From NCBI RefSeq assembly GCF_014851395.1, contig NW_024041150.1, positions 52,681,779-52,745,778 of the forward strand: a stretch of DNA of 64,000 bases. Reading direction: 5' to 3'. The notes beneath the pieces were generated by a model. The model had not been told where the DNA came from and did no database searches. It worked only from the letters and a program-made list of their open reading frames with translations. Shown here piece after piece: positions 31,856-42,440 of this stretch. This stretch comes from Micropterus salmoides. Lineage: Eukaryota; Chordata; Actinopteri; Centrarchiformes; Centrarchidae. Position numbers and translations under genes: made by a program. The first letter of the stretch is position 1; each line of letters begins with the position of its first letter.

Positions 31856-33490
31856 CAGTGGGTACGGAAAGTATTCAGACCCCTTTAAATTTTTCACTCT
31901 TTGTTTCATTGCAGCCATTTACCAAAAATCAAAAAAGTTCATTTTATTTCTCAGTAATGTACACTCAGCACCCCATCTTGACAGAAAAAAACAGAAATGT
32001 AGAAATTTTTGCAAATGTATTAAAAAAGAAAAACTGAAATATCACATGGTCATAAGTATTCAGACCCTTTGCCGTGACACTCATATTTAACTCAGGTGCT
32101 GTCTATTTCTTCTGATCATCCTTGAGATGGTTCTACACCTTCATTTGAGTCCAGCTGTGTTTGATTATACTGATTGGACTTGATTAGGAAAGCCACACAC
32201 CTGTCTATATAAGACCTTACAGCTCACAGTGCATGTCAGAGCAAATGAGAATCATGAGGTCAAAGGAACTGCCTGAAGAGCTCAGAGACAGAATTGTGGC
32301 AAGGCACAGATCTGGCCAAGGTTACAAAAAAATTTCTGCTGCACTTAAGGTTCCTAAGAGCACCGTGGCCTCCATAATCCTCAAATGGAAGACGTTTGGG
32401 ACGACCAGAACCCTTCCTAGAGCTGGCCGTCCGGCCAAACTGAGCTATCGGGGGAGAAGAGCCTTGGTGAGAGAGGTAAAGAAGAACCCAAAGGTCACTG
32501 TGGCTGAGCTCCAGAGATGCAGTCGGGAGAGGGGAGAAAGTTGTAGTAAGTCAACCATCACTGCAGCAATCCACCAGTCGGGGCTTTATGGCAGAGTGGC
32601 CCGACGGAAGCCTCTCCTCAGTGCAAGACACATGAAAGCCCGCATGGAGTTTGCTAAAAAACACCTGAAGGACTCCAAGATGGTGATAAATAAGATCCTC
32701 TGGTCTGATGAGACCAAGATAGAACTTTTTGGCCTTAATTCTAAGCGGTATGTGTGGAGAAAACCAGGCACTGCTCATCACCTGTCCAATACAGTCTCAA
32801 CAGTGAAGCATGGTGGTGGCAGCATCATGCTGTGGGGGGGTTTTTCAGCTGCAGGGACAGGACGACCGGTTGCAATCGAGGGAAAGATGAATGCGGCCAA
32901 GTACAGAGATATCCTGGACGAAAACCTTTTCCAGAGTGCTCTGGACCTCAGACTGGGCCGAAGGTTTACCTTCCAACAAGACAATGACCCTAAGAACACC
33001 GCTAAAATAACGAAGGAGTGGCTTCACAATAACTCCGTGGCTGTTCTTGAATGGCCCAGCCAGAGCCCTGACTTAAACCCAATTGAGCATCTCTGGAGAG
33101 ACCTGAAAATGGCTGTCCACCAACGTTTACCATCCAACCTGACAGAACTGGAGAGGATCTGCAAGGAGGAATGGCAGAGGATACCCAAATCCAGATGTGA
33201 AAAACTTGTTGCATCTGTCCCAAAACGACTCATGGCTGTATTAGATCAAAAGGGTGCTTCTACTAAATACTGAGCAAAGGGTCTGAATACTTATGACCAT
33301 GTGATATTTCAGTTTTTCTTTTTTAATAAATTTGCAAAAATTTCTACATTTCTGTTTTTTTCTGTCAAGATGGGGTGCTGAGTGTACATTACTGAGAAAT
33401 AAAATGAACTTTTTTGATTTTTGGAAAATGGCTGCAATGAAACAAAGAGTGAAAAATTTAAAGGGGTCTGAATACTTTCCGTACCCACTG
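31856..33490 (+). mobile_element. Tc1-family transposon 3, structurally intact
   Basis: Begins CAGTGGGTACGGAAAG and ends CTTTCCGTACCCACTG between TA dinucleotides (31854-31855 and 33491-33492). The terminal inverted repeats are about 216 bp (31856-32071 and 33275-33490) and nearly identical. A direct-repeat core aagtattcagaccc occurs at the outer and inner end of each, the IR/DR layout. The single ORF between them is uninterrupted. Length 1635 bp, normal for Tc1. The empty site is preserved at about 30.0 kb. Confidence 0.95.
32233..33273 (+). CDS. Tc1 transposase, full-length open frame
   Basis: 346 codons from the first ATG; an internal ATG at 32254 (MRSKELPEEL) gives 339 residues, the usual Tc1 length of about 340, and may be the true start. 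Residues 10-115 form the paired helix-turn-helix DNA-binding region with a GRPAKL basic motif at about 65-70. Catalytic residues are D159 (WSDETK), D250 (FQQDNDP) and E285 (PIEHLW), with 34 residues between the last two, as in DD34E enzymes. The glycine-rich box KHGGGSIMLWGG is at 192-203. The protein ends GASTKY. It cuts and rejoins DNA at the element ends and inserts at TA. No stop or frameshift was seen. The family motif DPKHT reads DPKNT at residue 255, near the active site; whether this harms activity is unknown. Confidence 0.9.
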   Translation: MSEQMRIMRSKELPEELRDRIVARHRSGQGYKKISAALKVPKSTVASIILKWKTFGTTRTLPRAGRPAKLSYRGRRALVREVKKNPKVTVAELQRCSRERGESCSKSTITAAIHQSGLYGRVARRKPLLSARHMKARMEFAKKHLKDSKMVINKILWSDETKIELFGLNSKRYVWRKPGTAHHLSNTVSTVKHGGGSIMLWGGFSAAGTGRPVAIEGKMNAAKYRDILDENLFQSALDLRLGRRFTFQQDNDPKNTAKITKEWLHNNSVAVLEWPSQSPDLNPIEHLWRDLKMAVHQRLPSNLTELERICKEEWQRIPKSRCEKLVASVPKRLMAVLDQKGASTKY

Positions 33491-34480
33491 TATCTGCAGT
33501 ATTACCAAGTGAAAAACTGTAGTATTAGGTTGCTGCTAATGCAAAGTGAAGATTTCCTGCTGCTGCAGCTTCACATTAAAAGCATTTAACTGGTGAAACA
33601 CCAGTTGATTTTAATTATGAAGGACTTACAGGAAATGCTGAGTGTGTGTGAATAAGATTAGCACTGACCGCTATCGTTCATCAAAAATGTGTCTACAAAA
33701 CCGAACAACGGCCATTCAGACATTTTCTGCCAGCGGCTCATTTTGAAATGTTGCAGGGAATAATGGAATAAGGACCAGCTACAGTGAGCTGTTGGATGAA
33801 GATCTGCAGGCGACAGGCTGCACACGGAGCTAACCAGCTCCTCTCACTGGGCCCTGCTGTTCACAGACTAAAGAAATCTACAAAAAAGAGAAGCTGCTGA
33901 AATTTTACTGAGAATCCACAAAAAGCTGCTCAGAGACAAACCAGAGCTCATGACAGAAATGCAGCATTTACTTCTACACAGTCCCCCACTGGGAGGCATC
34001 AGCAGCTGGTATTAGTGACTGATTCATTCTCAGGTTGTTCCTGAATGGTTCCTCACTTGTTCCATGGCAACTACCCAGAGCACCCTGTAAAGTGCTGCAT
34101 CACCTGGAGATCAGAGTGTCATTATATGTTCTTGACCACTGGGTGAAATGTTTAACCTACCTGTAACATTTTGTTTTTCAAGTTATAAAGTTTAAGCTGA
34201 ACAAACACTTTTTAGGAGAGAAAAATAAGAAGAAAGTGTCACGGGATCCAAATAAAACTTCAATTCATTATGATCTGTATAGAGCAGCTCTCTAATCTGA
34301 ACGCCACCATTGTAAGCAACTTTGATTTGAACCCTGGAACTTCAGATCCTCAGAGAAGGTGACTTACTGACTGAGCTACTGGTAAGAGGCTCTTTTGACA
34401 CACCTTTTCACAAGTTGAGATGGTGATATCACATGTGCCAGACCCAGATAGTTTAAAGATAAAGATAGTAAAAAAAAATT
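33491..34480. repeat. Ig-array intergenic duplicates
   Basis: 33491-33790 continues the block copied from about 30.0 kb. 33891-34105 (ttttactgagaatccacaaa; gcagctggtattagtgactg) matches 36640-36855. No gene is present. Confidence 0.5.
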
Positions 34481-34580
34481 CACACATCATTCTGCTTGTT
34501 TTTGGTGTGTTAATTATTTTATATTTGCCTTGTTGTTGAAATGTGCTACACAAATAAACTTGCCTTTACCCTGACTTCTG
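34481..34580 (+). repeat. LINE-type 3' tail
   Basis: gttgttgaaatgtgctacac followed by aaataaacttgcctttacc resembles the end of fish non-LTR elements. Only the tail is present. Confidence 0.35.
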
Positions 34581-34713
34581 AAAACGTTTAATATTCATCA
34601 CAACAACCTTCTTTAGAAGGAAAATAGTAATATAATATTCAAACCTTTGTTTGTTTCAACTGGAACATGTTTATCTACAAAACTGACCTCTGACCTGTAT
34701 CTCCAGCACTGAC

Positions 34714-35107
34714 CTTTGACCTTGAGCAGGACTTGTTTCTCCATCAGGATGTCTCCCTCCCCTCTGTAGACGGTGCAGGTGTAGGTGTTACTGTCTCTGT
34801 CTGTGGGATATTTCAGGGTCAGACTGAGGTCTCCAGGTCTCTGCAGGTTTCTCTTCATCTCTGTTCGGTCTCTGTAAAACCCGTCCTGTTCTTCAGGCTG
34901 GTCAGAGCCGTTCTTATATACGTGGACCTTCCAGTTGACTTTGTTCCTCCACTCCACTGTGACGTCTTCAGGCAGGTGAGCTGTGGTTTTGCAGGGCAGC
35001 AGGACAGACTCCACCCCTGAATCCACCTCCACCTTGTAGACTGAGAGGACTACAAAGCACAACATCAGCTGTACAGACAGCAGCAGGAACTCTGAAATAT
35101 GTCCCAT
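34714..35107 (-). CDS. V-set Ig exon with leader (subfamily 1, gene C)
   Basis: A 394-nt exon identical in layout to gene B: leader MGHISEFLLLSVQ, V-set domain with Cys in LLPCKT, Trp in VEW and SNTYTC, a NGS sequon, and a GTCAGT donor in phase 1. The frame is intact. No TM exon was found between it and gene B; the nearest downstream phase-1 acceptor on this strand is gene B's TM exon at 31130, which it could use by skipping gene B exon 1. If unspliced, the frame reads 33 more codons to a stop, giving a secreted form. The usual family 5' flank is replaced at about 35137 by transposon sequence, so expression may be altered or lost. Confidence 0.55.
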
Positions 35108-35136
35108 TGTTCCATCTAACAGAGACAGTGTTGTCT

Positions 35137-35815
35137 AAATCAAATCTATATTTGATGTGACTACCCTTTACCTTCAAAACAGTATTGATTCTTCTAGGTA
35201 AACTTGCACAAAGTCAGGGATATTGTAAGCATATCACCAGGTTTATGATTAATCAATTATACCAAACAGGTGCTAATGATCACCAACTCAACATGCAGGT
35301 TACAACAATCATTAACTGAATCAGAGACATTTAGCATGAGCCTAAATGCAGATAAATTTAAATATAGCGTGCAATATTTCAGTTCATCGATGTAGAAGGA
35401 ACTAGAAGGAAAAGTTGATGTTTTTACAATAATGCAATTACTTGTTTGATTTATCAAAAAATTTACCCATAAAACATGTGTGGATAATTTAGAATGCAAA
35501 AATATTATTCATATTACATGTTATATTTGACTGCTATGATTGTCTTTTAACTAAATGCACCTTTAATTAGCAAGAAAGTTTTGGGGAGTAATCTTAGGGA
35601 ACAGTCAGGCAAGCAGAGAGTATCTAAGTTAATGGAGACATTTTTACAGAGTGGTCCTTTGGGTTTATTGCTGTTGATATGGATGAGGGGAATAGTTACA
35701 GTGTCAAGCTAAGGCTTCATTCAATGGAAACTTAGACAGCAGGTAGCAGGAATACAACTGGGTGAGGAACAGCCAAACTCAGCTAACAAGGTGAGTTGTT
35801 AGAAAGACAGAGGCT
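35137..35815. mobile_element. Tc1-type element fragment replacing the gene C promoter
   Basis: atttgatgtgactacccttt, caaacaggtgctaatgatca and, after an unrelated middle part, cagccaaactcagctaacaa resemble the 5' end of a Tc1 element known from fishes, by recall. The transposase is absent. The boundary at 35137 is where gene C leaves the shared 5' flank of the family. Confidence 0.45.
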
Positions 35816-36640
35816 GTATTCAGAACCGCCTGCTATATACTACTGTAGTATGAAACTGTTAAATTGATTTATTTTACAGTATGCTAGGCCAGGCTTAGCC
35901 AGTTTTTCCGGTTTTTAAATCTTATGTAAGGACAACAAGGCTGCAGCCGATCTGTAGCAAGTGTTTGCTTTGGTATATTGGTGCATAAATAAGAATTCTA
36001 TAAAATAAAAGTTAATAAAAAGCAAGTACTGTAACGCAACTGTAACATTACACGAATGATAATAATAAACCCACAAGAGTCCCCTTTTAAGCTTCTGCTA
36101 TTATTTATTTTTTTATCAAACTGCTTCTAAGTTACACAAGCCTGTCCATCATGAGCCAGATGTCTCTTGATTTAAGAAAAACGTTACATCACATTACTCA
36201 GAATGTTAAGACAGAATAACAGCGGTACAAACATTTAAACTGTCTCGCAGAGACCCGCTGTTGCTGGACTCGGCTGCTGCGTCGGCTTGTTAGATAACCC
36301 CACAGGCAGGGTCATTAGCTTTCCCCGCTGCACTTAGAAAGCTTCTCAACTCCGAAACCGTTCGAGCACATTTTCGATTCCACAACAATTTTTGTAAAAC
36401 TGCGGATATTTGAAATCTACACAGTTGATTTCTCACCTCAAAACTTGGTAGAAGTGGATTTAGTGATTGGTTATTTTTGGCATACTGCAGATTTTGCTTT
36501 TGTTTGCATACTGCATAATACATACTACATTAAGGCCAAATCAGTACGTACTACTAGTATTACAGTCACAGATTTTGACAGTAAAGAACACTTCCTGCTG
36601 CTGCACGAGTTGACTAAATTTTCATCCCTTCATAGTGACG
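35816..36640. mobile_element. Non-autonomous DNA element fragments (hAT-like interior)
   Basis: About 36060-36450 resembles the interior of the 4.2 kb hAT-like element (agtccccttttaa; gcttctcaactccgaaaccg; ctacacagttgatttctc). It is bounded by ctgcctgctatatactact-like sequence at 35835-35855 and cataatacatactacatta at 36510-36530. Ends not resolved; no ORF supported. Confidence 0.4.
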
Positions 36641-37218
36641 AGAAGCTGGTGAGATTTTACTGAGAATCCACAAAAAGCTGCTGAAAGACAAACCAGAGGT
36701 CAGGACAGAAACACAGCATTTACTTCTACACAGTCCTCTACTGAGAGTCATCAGCAGCTGGTATTAGTGACTGATTCATTCTCAGGTTGTTCCTGATTGG
36801 TTCCTCACTCCTTCCCTGGTAACTACTCAGAGCACCCTGTAAAGTGCACATAGTGGTTTCTCAGCCACTTTCGACCAGATGACTGAACATTTACTAAAGC
36901 TGCTGCTCATGACTGTCAGGACTGCAGCGTTTAGCCTGCTGTTTAAAACCACAGAATAAGAAATGTTACCTCTGTCTAGATAAATGCAGTAAACCACACA
37001 ACATGCTGTTTACTAAAGTTACATTGAAGAGCTGATTTTTACTCAGAATAATTGAGTTTGAAGGAACTCTGGAATTACTTCTGGAGTTTCTCTTCAGTTT
37101 TCTGCTGCAGTTTTTTTTCAACTCTTAACTCTTTTAGTTCATAGAAGAAGAGAGCTGCAGTTTGTCTCAGCAGTCACGGAGTGACAAGGGTAAAGATAAG
37201 TCAGTAGTAGTGACATAC

Positions 37219-37737
37219 CTGACATGAAGTAGCGCCGGAAATGTACCATAAGACCCGCAGCAGTAACAACAACACCAACACCCAGGATACCCAAGAGAAC
37301 TGTGGCCCAGGTTGGAAATTGTTCTGTGGGAACAAGAAACAAAGAACTTGACCTCTGACCTGTATCTACAGCAGGTGTTAGGTTTTCTTGCTCACCTTTG
37401 ACCTTCAGCTGTATATTTCTCACTCTCCGCTGTCCTCCTATTGCTCTGGCAGTGCAGGTGTAGCTGCCGCTGTCAGAGAGCTGGAGTTTTGTCAGGTTGA
37501 GGCTGAGGTCTCCAGTTTCCAGAGCGTCAGTCATCATGGATGTTCGGCCGCTGTAAAGCTGGTTTTGGTCTTTAAGTTCATCACCTTCCTGCTGACGCTG
37601 GTGGACGGTTGGAGGATTGAGATCGTAGCGGCTCCACACCACTGTGGGGTTGTTCATCTCAAAAGTCTGAAACTCACAGGGCAGCAGGACAAACTCCTCC
37701 CCCTCATACAGCTCCACAGCTGAGGCATGCTGGAAAA
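37219..37737 (-). CDS. V-set and transmembrane exons of an Ig receptor (subfamily 2, D)
   Basis: The V exon (37737 down to 37396, 342 nt, phase 1-1) is preceded by a pyrimidine tract and CCTCACAG and encodes VELYEGEEFVLLPCE, a Trp in VVWSRYDLNP and the classical SDSGSYTC. A 72-bp intron (GTGAGC to TTCCCACAG) follows. The TM exon (37323 down to 37219, 105 nt, phase 1-1) encodes FPTWATVLLGILGVGVVVTA and ends VHFRRYFMS at a GTATGTC. Reading through this donor adds about 25 codons without a recognised signalling motif. The open frame upstream of the acceptor (MIEPLCLCDLT) is intron, not leader. No leader exon is found close by; the candidate at 52.5 kb has the right phase, and the V exon at 44.9 kb may lie between. 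B7/butyrophilin-like surface receptor by fold; ligand unknown. Confidence 0.65.
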
Positions 37738-37771
37738 CTGTGAGGTCACACAGACAGAGAGGTTCAATCAC

Positions 37772-38480
37772 AGCAGGCAGGCATGTGATAGGCCAAGGGC
37801 AAAAAAGCAGGAAAATATACTCAGACCCCCCCCGTCACCCCGATTAAACTGGCGGCGGCTCTAATATGGATGGTAAAGCAGGACCCATGACAATAATTTA
37901 TTTAATGGATGTGTTGCAGTGGGAATCAAAGACAAGGGTTTAATCCACTGCTCCATCGCAACTTCTCTATAATAATTATTATTTTGTATTAATTTTTACC
38001 AAACCTCAACAGCTAACTGTGCAACATGACACATGAAATAATTGAGTCTATAACTAAATACTATAACTACTAACTTTCAAATTAGTTCAGTTGAAGTTAA
38101 TTGATGATTTTTAATGAATAAGAGACAGCAGCAAAGGTCGCAGCCTGTTTAAGACCAGTGGCCTGTAGTACGAAACGAGGTAACTGGCTTATCCAGGTAA
38201 CTTCAGGAGTAACTTTGTGCCGTCGGGTGTAACTTCTCAGTTAACCCGCACTACGAAAGGTGGATAGGTGTAAACCGAGGTCTGTTGCCATGGCAATTAC
38301 GCCGCATCTCTAAACTGCTCCGAGCAGGTTTTGTTCGTCGTTAACTCGAGGTTACCCTGTATGTGGACTACACACATCTGTACTCAGTGTTAATGATGAG
38401 AAGCAGGATATTAATACACACCACTTCATAAAATATGTTTAGATTTCATCCTGATTTGTTCCAATTAAGTTCTGAACTCA
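37772..38480. other. Spacer with SINE and MITE fragments
   Basis: About 37905-37968 (gcagtgggaatc; ggtttaatccactgctccat) is a short piece of the tRNA-derived SINE. About 38158-38330 begins ggcctgtagtacgaaacgag and belongs to the same inverted-repeat family as the 50.2 kb element, but its far end is missing. No gene. Confidence 0.4.
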
Positions 38481-38582
38481 ACAGCATCACGTTCAGACAG
38501 CGAGCCCTGCAGCCTCTGGGATTTCAAAAACCTCCGCCGGTCAAAAACCTCCGCTTCCCGACGTAGGATCCTGAAGGAGGCT

Positions 38583-39275
38583 GTGCTCAGACGCTCCGGA
38601 GGCCGTCTCCACCCTGCACCGTCAGGTAGCCCTTCTCTCAGGTCTGTTACTGCTACTCCAACACAACACTCGGCAGCTCACACACTCCATCCTCAGTCCG
38701 CACGCAGTGTTGAAGCAGATTCTGCTCAGTCCTGCTCTGGAACCACACAACCAGCATCTCCTCGTCCTCTTTTCTCCCCAACCACACTAATAATTGGTGA
38801 CTCCATAACCAGAAACCTCCGTTTCTTTAACGCTACCACTCACTGCTTCCTCGGTGCCACCATGGCTGACATTTTAAAAGAACTCCAGGACCTGATGCCG
38901 TCGCTCCCGTCCTCCATCACAAGAGTGATAGTCCATGTCGGAACAAATGACACAGCTCTTCGGCAGTCTGAGCTGACAAAATTAGATTTTAACCGTCTTT
39001 TTAACTTTTTAAAGCAGTGTGGAAAGTCAGTTTTTATCTCTGGTCCCATTCCCACAGTTGGTCGCGGTGCTGGCCGCTTCAGTAGACTCCTTGGCCTCCA
39101 CGACTGGCTCCAGTCCGCCTGCAGGGCTCATCGTATGTGTTATGTGGATAATTTTAATATTTTCTGACAAAGAATGTCTCTTTTTAAGACAGACGGACTT
39201 CACCCAAACAAACGGGGCTCAGAAATGTTAGCTGCGCACATACAGCATGTGGTGCGGTCCACACATGACTTACGT
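38583..39275 (+). pseudogene. LINE ORF1-like SGNH/GDSL esterase with a nonsense codon
   Basis: Block I is seen as IIGDSITRN with the candidate nucleophile Ser, and block III as HVGTND. A TGA at 39165-39167, probably a mutated Trp codon, ends the frame. In the same frame beyond it come KTDGLHPNKRG, containing the Asp-x-x-His of the catalytic triad, and a stop at about 39275. The enzyme is therefore truncated before its last catalytic block. The N-terminal part is Ser/Pro-rich and unassigned. Confidence 0.7.
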
Positions 39276-39509
39276 GAATGACTAATCATTCATGCAGCAC
39301 ACCTGGACTCACCACCGCTCACTGAACAGATCTCTGCCTCACCGCCACAAACAACTGTCTCCACCTGCTGGCATGTAAAGCTGTCTGCTCCCAGCGCTGT
39401 TCCAAAGACTTCTATTCCTGTCATCATTACGCATAGACCAGTAAACCGAAATGTGCACATTCCACACAGAAATAATAGTAATCTCTTAAGGATTAGGACA
39501 ACTGCACCA

Positions 39510-42330
39510 ACTCCAGCACTCAGAACAAACTCATTTAAAATGGCTCTCTTCAATGTGAGATCTCTCTCAAGTAAGACTTTTATCTTAAATGATTTTATCT
39601 TGTCTGCAAATCTAGATTTTATGTTTTTAAATCCGTTGAATCCTGGTTCCAAATGAATGACTATATCCAGCTAGCTGAACTGTGTCCGCCTCAATATGAT
39701 TGTTTTAGTCAACCGAGGGTCAGTGGTCGTGGTGGTGGGCTAGTGAGCGTGTATAGGAAAAATTTTAAATGTCATCAAGTACGCTGTGATGAATTTAACT
39801 CCTTTGAAGTTCTCACTCTTAAAGTTGGAGGGCTGCAACCTATCATATTTGTTATAATTTATCGCCCCCCAAAACCTCCTGGAGGATTTTTATCAGAACT
39901 TCCTAAATTTTTATCTATTCTGGTTTTAAATTATGACAGAATTGTTCTTTGTGGTGATTTTAATATTCATGTTGATGACCCAAACAATGTTAATGCAACT
40001 GACTTTTTAAATATGGCCACTTCTTTTAACTTCAAACAACATGTCAAAGGGCAAACACATAACCGTGGTCATACACTGGACTTGGTTTTTACCCTGGGTG
40101 TCAGCATTTCCTCTGTGGAATTAGTGGACATGACCATATCTGACCACAGATGTATTGTTTTTAGCTGCGATTCGCCTGTTACTCATGCCGCCTCACCAAG
40201 CTCCGTGTGTTCTCGCATCTTTAATGAACAAAGTGTTTCAAAGTTTTGCGCATTCTTTCAGAGCCAAAGCCAACACCTGTCTGATTCCAACACCAACAAT
40301 CTGGTCGATCACTTCAAACATATCTGCTTGTCGTCACTAAATATTACTGCTCCTCTAAAGGTTAGGCCTACGTCTAAAGCTAGTAAGCAACCCTGGATAA
40401 ATGACAGCATTCGCAGCCTAAAAAGGGAATGCAGGAAAGCAGAGCACAGATGGAAAAAATCCAGTCTCCAAGTCCATTACCTCAGTCTGAAGGATTTATT
40501 AATTAACTACAATAACATGGTTAAGGATGCGAGAACACACTATTTTTCTGAACTCATTACTACACATAAACACAATCCCAGGTTTCTGTTTAAGACTGTG
40601 GATCAGCTGGTAAACCCAACCCCTCCTTGTGCCCAGCTGGAAGTAATGATGACTGTGAATTGTTTTTATCTTATTTTACCAATAAGGTGGTGTCAATCAG
40701 AGCCTCTATTACCCCTGCGGCCTCTTACTCAGAGGTTCCTCACCAGCAACAAGAGAGTTTTAACCAGTTTTATCCCATCGACTTGTCTGAGCTTTTAAAA
40801 ACAGTATCACAAATGAGAGTGTCCTCCAGCCCACTTGATGTAATACCTACAATGTTTTTACTAAAAGTAATAGATTCTGTTGGGCCCCATTTGATCTCTG
40901 TTTTCAACAGCTCCCTATCTACTGGTTGTGTCCCTGATTATTTTAAAACGGCTTGCGTGAACCGACTTTTAAAGAAACCTGGTTTAGATCCCTCCCTCCC
41001 ACATAATTTTAGACCAATTTCAAAACTGCCTTTTATTGCAAAGATTCTAGAAAGAATTGTGTCCAAACAGCTGCTCACTGTGCTGGAAAATAACAAATTA
41101 TTTGATAAGTTTCAGTCTGGTTTTAGGAAGTACCACAGCACTGAGACTGCCCTGCTTAAAGTCACCAATGACCTTTTAATGTCTGCTGATGAAGGTATGT
41201 GCTCAGTCCTGGTACTCCTGGACCTTAGCGCTGCTTTTGACACCATTGATCACAACATCATGTTAGACAGACTGAGGCACTGGGTGGGGATCTCTGGTAC
41301 TGCCCTAGAATGGTTTTCATCCTACCTGTCAAATAGGAAGTTTTATGTGTCTGTAAACAACTATGTCTCTTTATTCTGTCCTGTTAAATATGGTGTGCCT
41401 CAGGGGTCGGTCTTAGGACCCATTTTGTTTTCCTTGTATCTGCTTCCCCTTGGACATATTATCCATAAACATGGCATTTCTTTTCATATTTATGCTGATG
41501 ACACACAAATATACTTGCCCTTCAGATCCACAGACCCTGGAATGCTGAGTTCACTTAACAACTGCCTTTGTGAAGTTAAAAAATGGATGTCAAATAATTT
41601 CCTCCAGCTGAACTCAGACAAAACAGAAATCCTGGTCATCGGGTCCCAGCAGATGGCAAATCAAATACTGCCATCTGCTGGTTCCCTAGTAAATCACATT
41701 AAGCCTGTGGCAAAGAACCTTGGTGTTTGGTTTGATAGTAATTTAAATTTCGAGCAGCACACCACAAAGCTTGTTCAATCATGTTTTTATCAACTTAGAA
41801 ATATAGCTAAAATTCGATCTATGTTAACTTTTAAGGACACCGAGACCATTTTACAGGCCTTCGTCTCATCACGCCTGGATTATTGCAACAGCCTTTTCAC
41901 CTGTTTAACCCAAAAATCTATTGATCGACTCCAGACTGTCCAGAACTCAGCTGCCAGGCTTTTAACCAGAACAAAGAAATATGACCACATTACTCCTATT
42001 TTAGCTTCATTACACTGGCTCCCAGTATGTTTTAGAATTGACTTTAAAATTCTATTGATCACTTTTAAAGCTCTTCATGGCCTCTCGCCTTGTTATATTT
42101 CTGACCTTTTAGTCCCATACGCACCAGCACGTACCTTGAGATCCTCGGGCAGAGGTCTGTTGTCTGTTCCAGAGTCTCGACTGAAAACTAAAGGGGACAG
42201 AGCGTTTGCTGTCAGGGCCCCGAGGCTCTGGAACAGCCTACCAAGGAAATCAGGTCGGCTGAGTCAGTGAACTCTTTTAAGTCCCTTCTTAAAACATACT
42301 TTTATAGGAGAGCCTTTCCCGATCTTATTT
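39510..42330 (+). pseudogene. LINE ORF2: endonuclease and reverse transcriptase, frameshifted
   Basis: The endonuclease begins MALFNVRSLSSK. The region expected to hold the catalytic ETW-like motif (reading VESW in another frame) coincides with a frameshift near 39630. The frame 39653-40798 contains IYRPPK, LCGDFNIHVDDP and SDHRCIVF of the endonuclease/exonuclease/phosphatase fold. A second frame change near 40640 leads into 40627-42270 with reverse-transcriptase motifs: NFRPISKLPFIAKILERIV, LVLLDLSAAFDTIDH, GVPQGSVLGPILF and the active-site YADD. A third shift near 42240 displaces the C-terminal region (VNSFKSLLKTYFY in another frame). Three frameshifts mean the copy cannot make full-length protein, although most of the sequence is preserved. 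Confidence 0.8.
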
Positions 42331-42440
42331 GACTTTATTTTATCCCTTTTATTTTATTGTATTTTACTAATTTTATATTTATCTTAAATGTGTATTTTAG
42401 TCTTTTCAATGTTTTCATGCTTTTATCTTGTGTCAGTAGT

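Larger units (their letters stand above)
38480..42440 (+). mobile_element. L2-clade LINE, nearly complete but inactivated
   Basis: Two coding regions in LINE order: an ORF1-like SGNH/GDSL-esterase part (38583-39275), then ORF2 with an endonuclease and reverse transcriptase (39510-42330). Combining an esterase-type ORF1 with this reverse transcriptase is characteristic of L2/CR1-type elements. The 5' boundary near 38480 and 3' boundary near 42440 are estimates; the usual short tandem-repeat tail is not evident, so the 3' end may be rearranged. It lies between two subfamily-2 V exons and may sit within their intron. Confidence 0.8.

Noticed and set aside
37738..37771. MIEPLCLCDLT as the leader of the subfamily-2 Ig gene
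   Set aside because: It lies before a clear pyrimidine tract and CCTCACAG acceptor, is identical at 45.2 kb, and reads as intron; a phase-matched leader exon exists at 52.5 kb.
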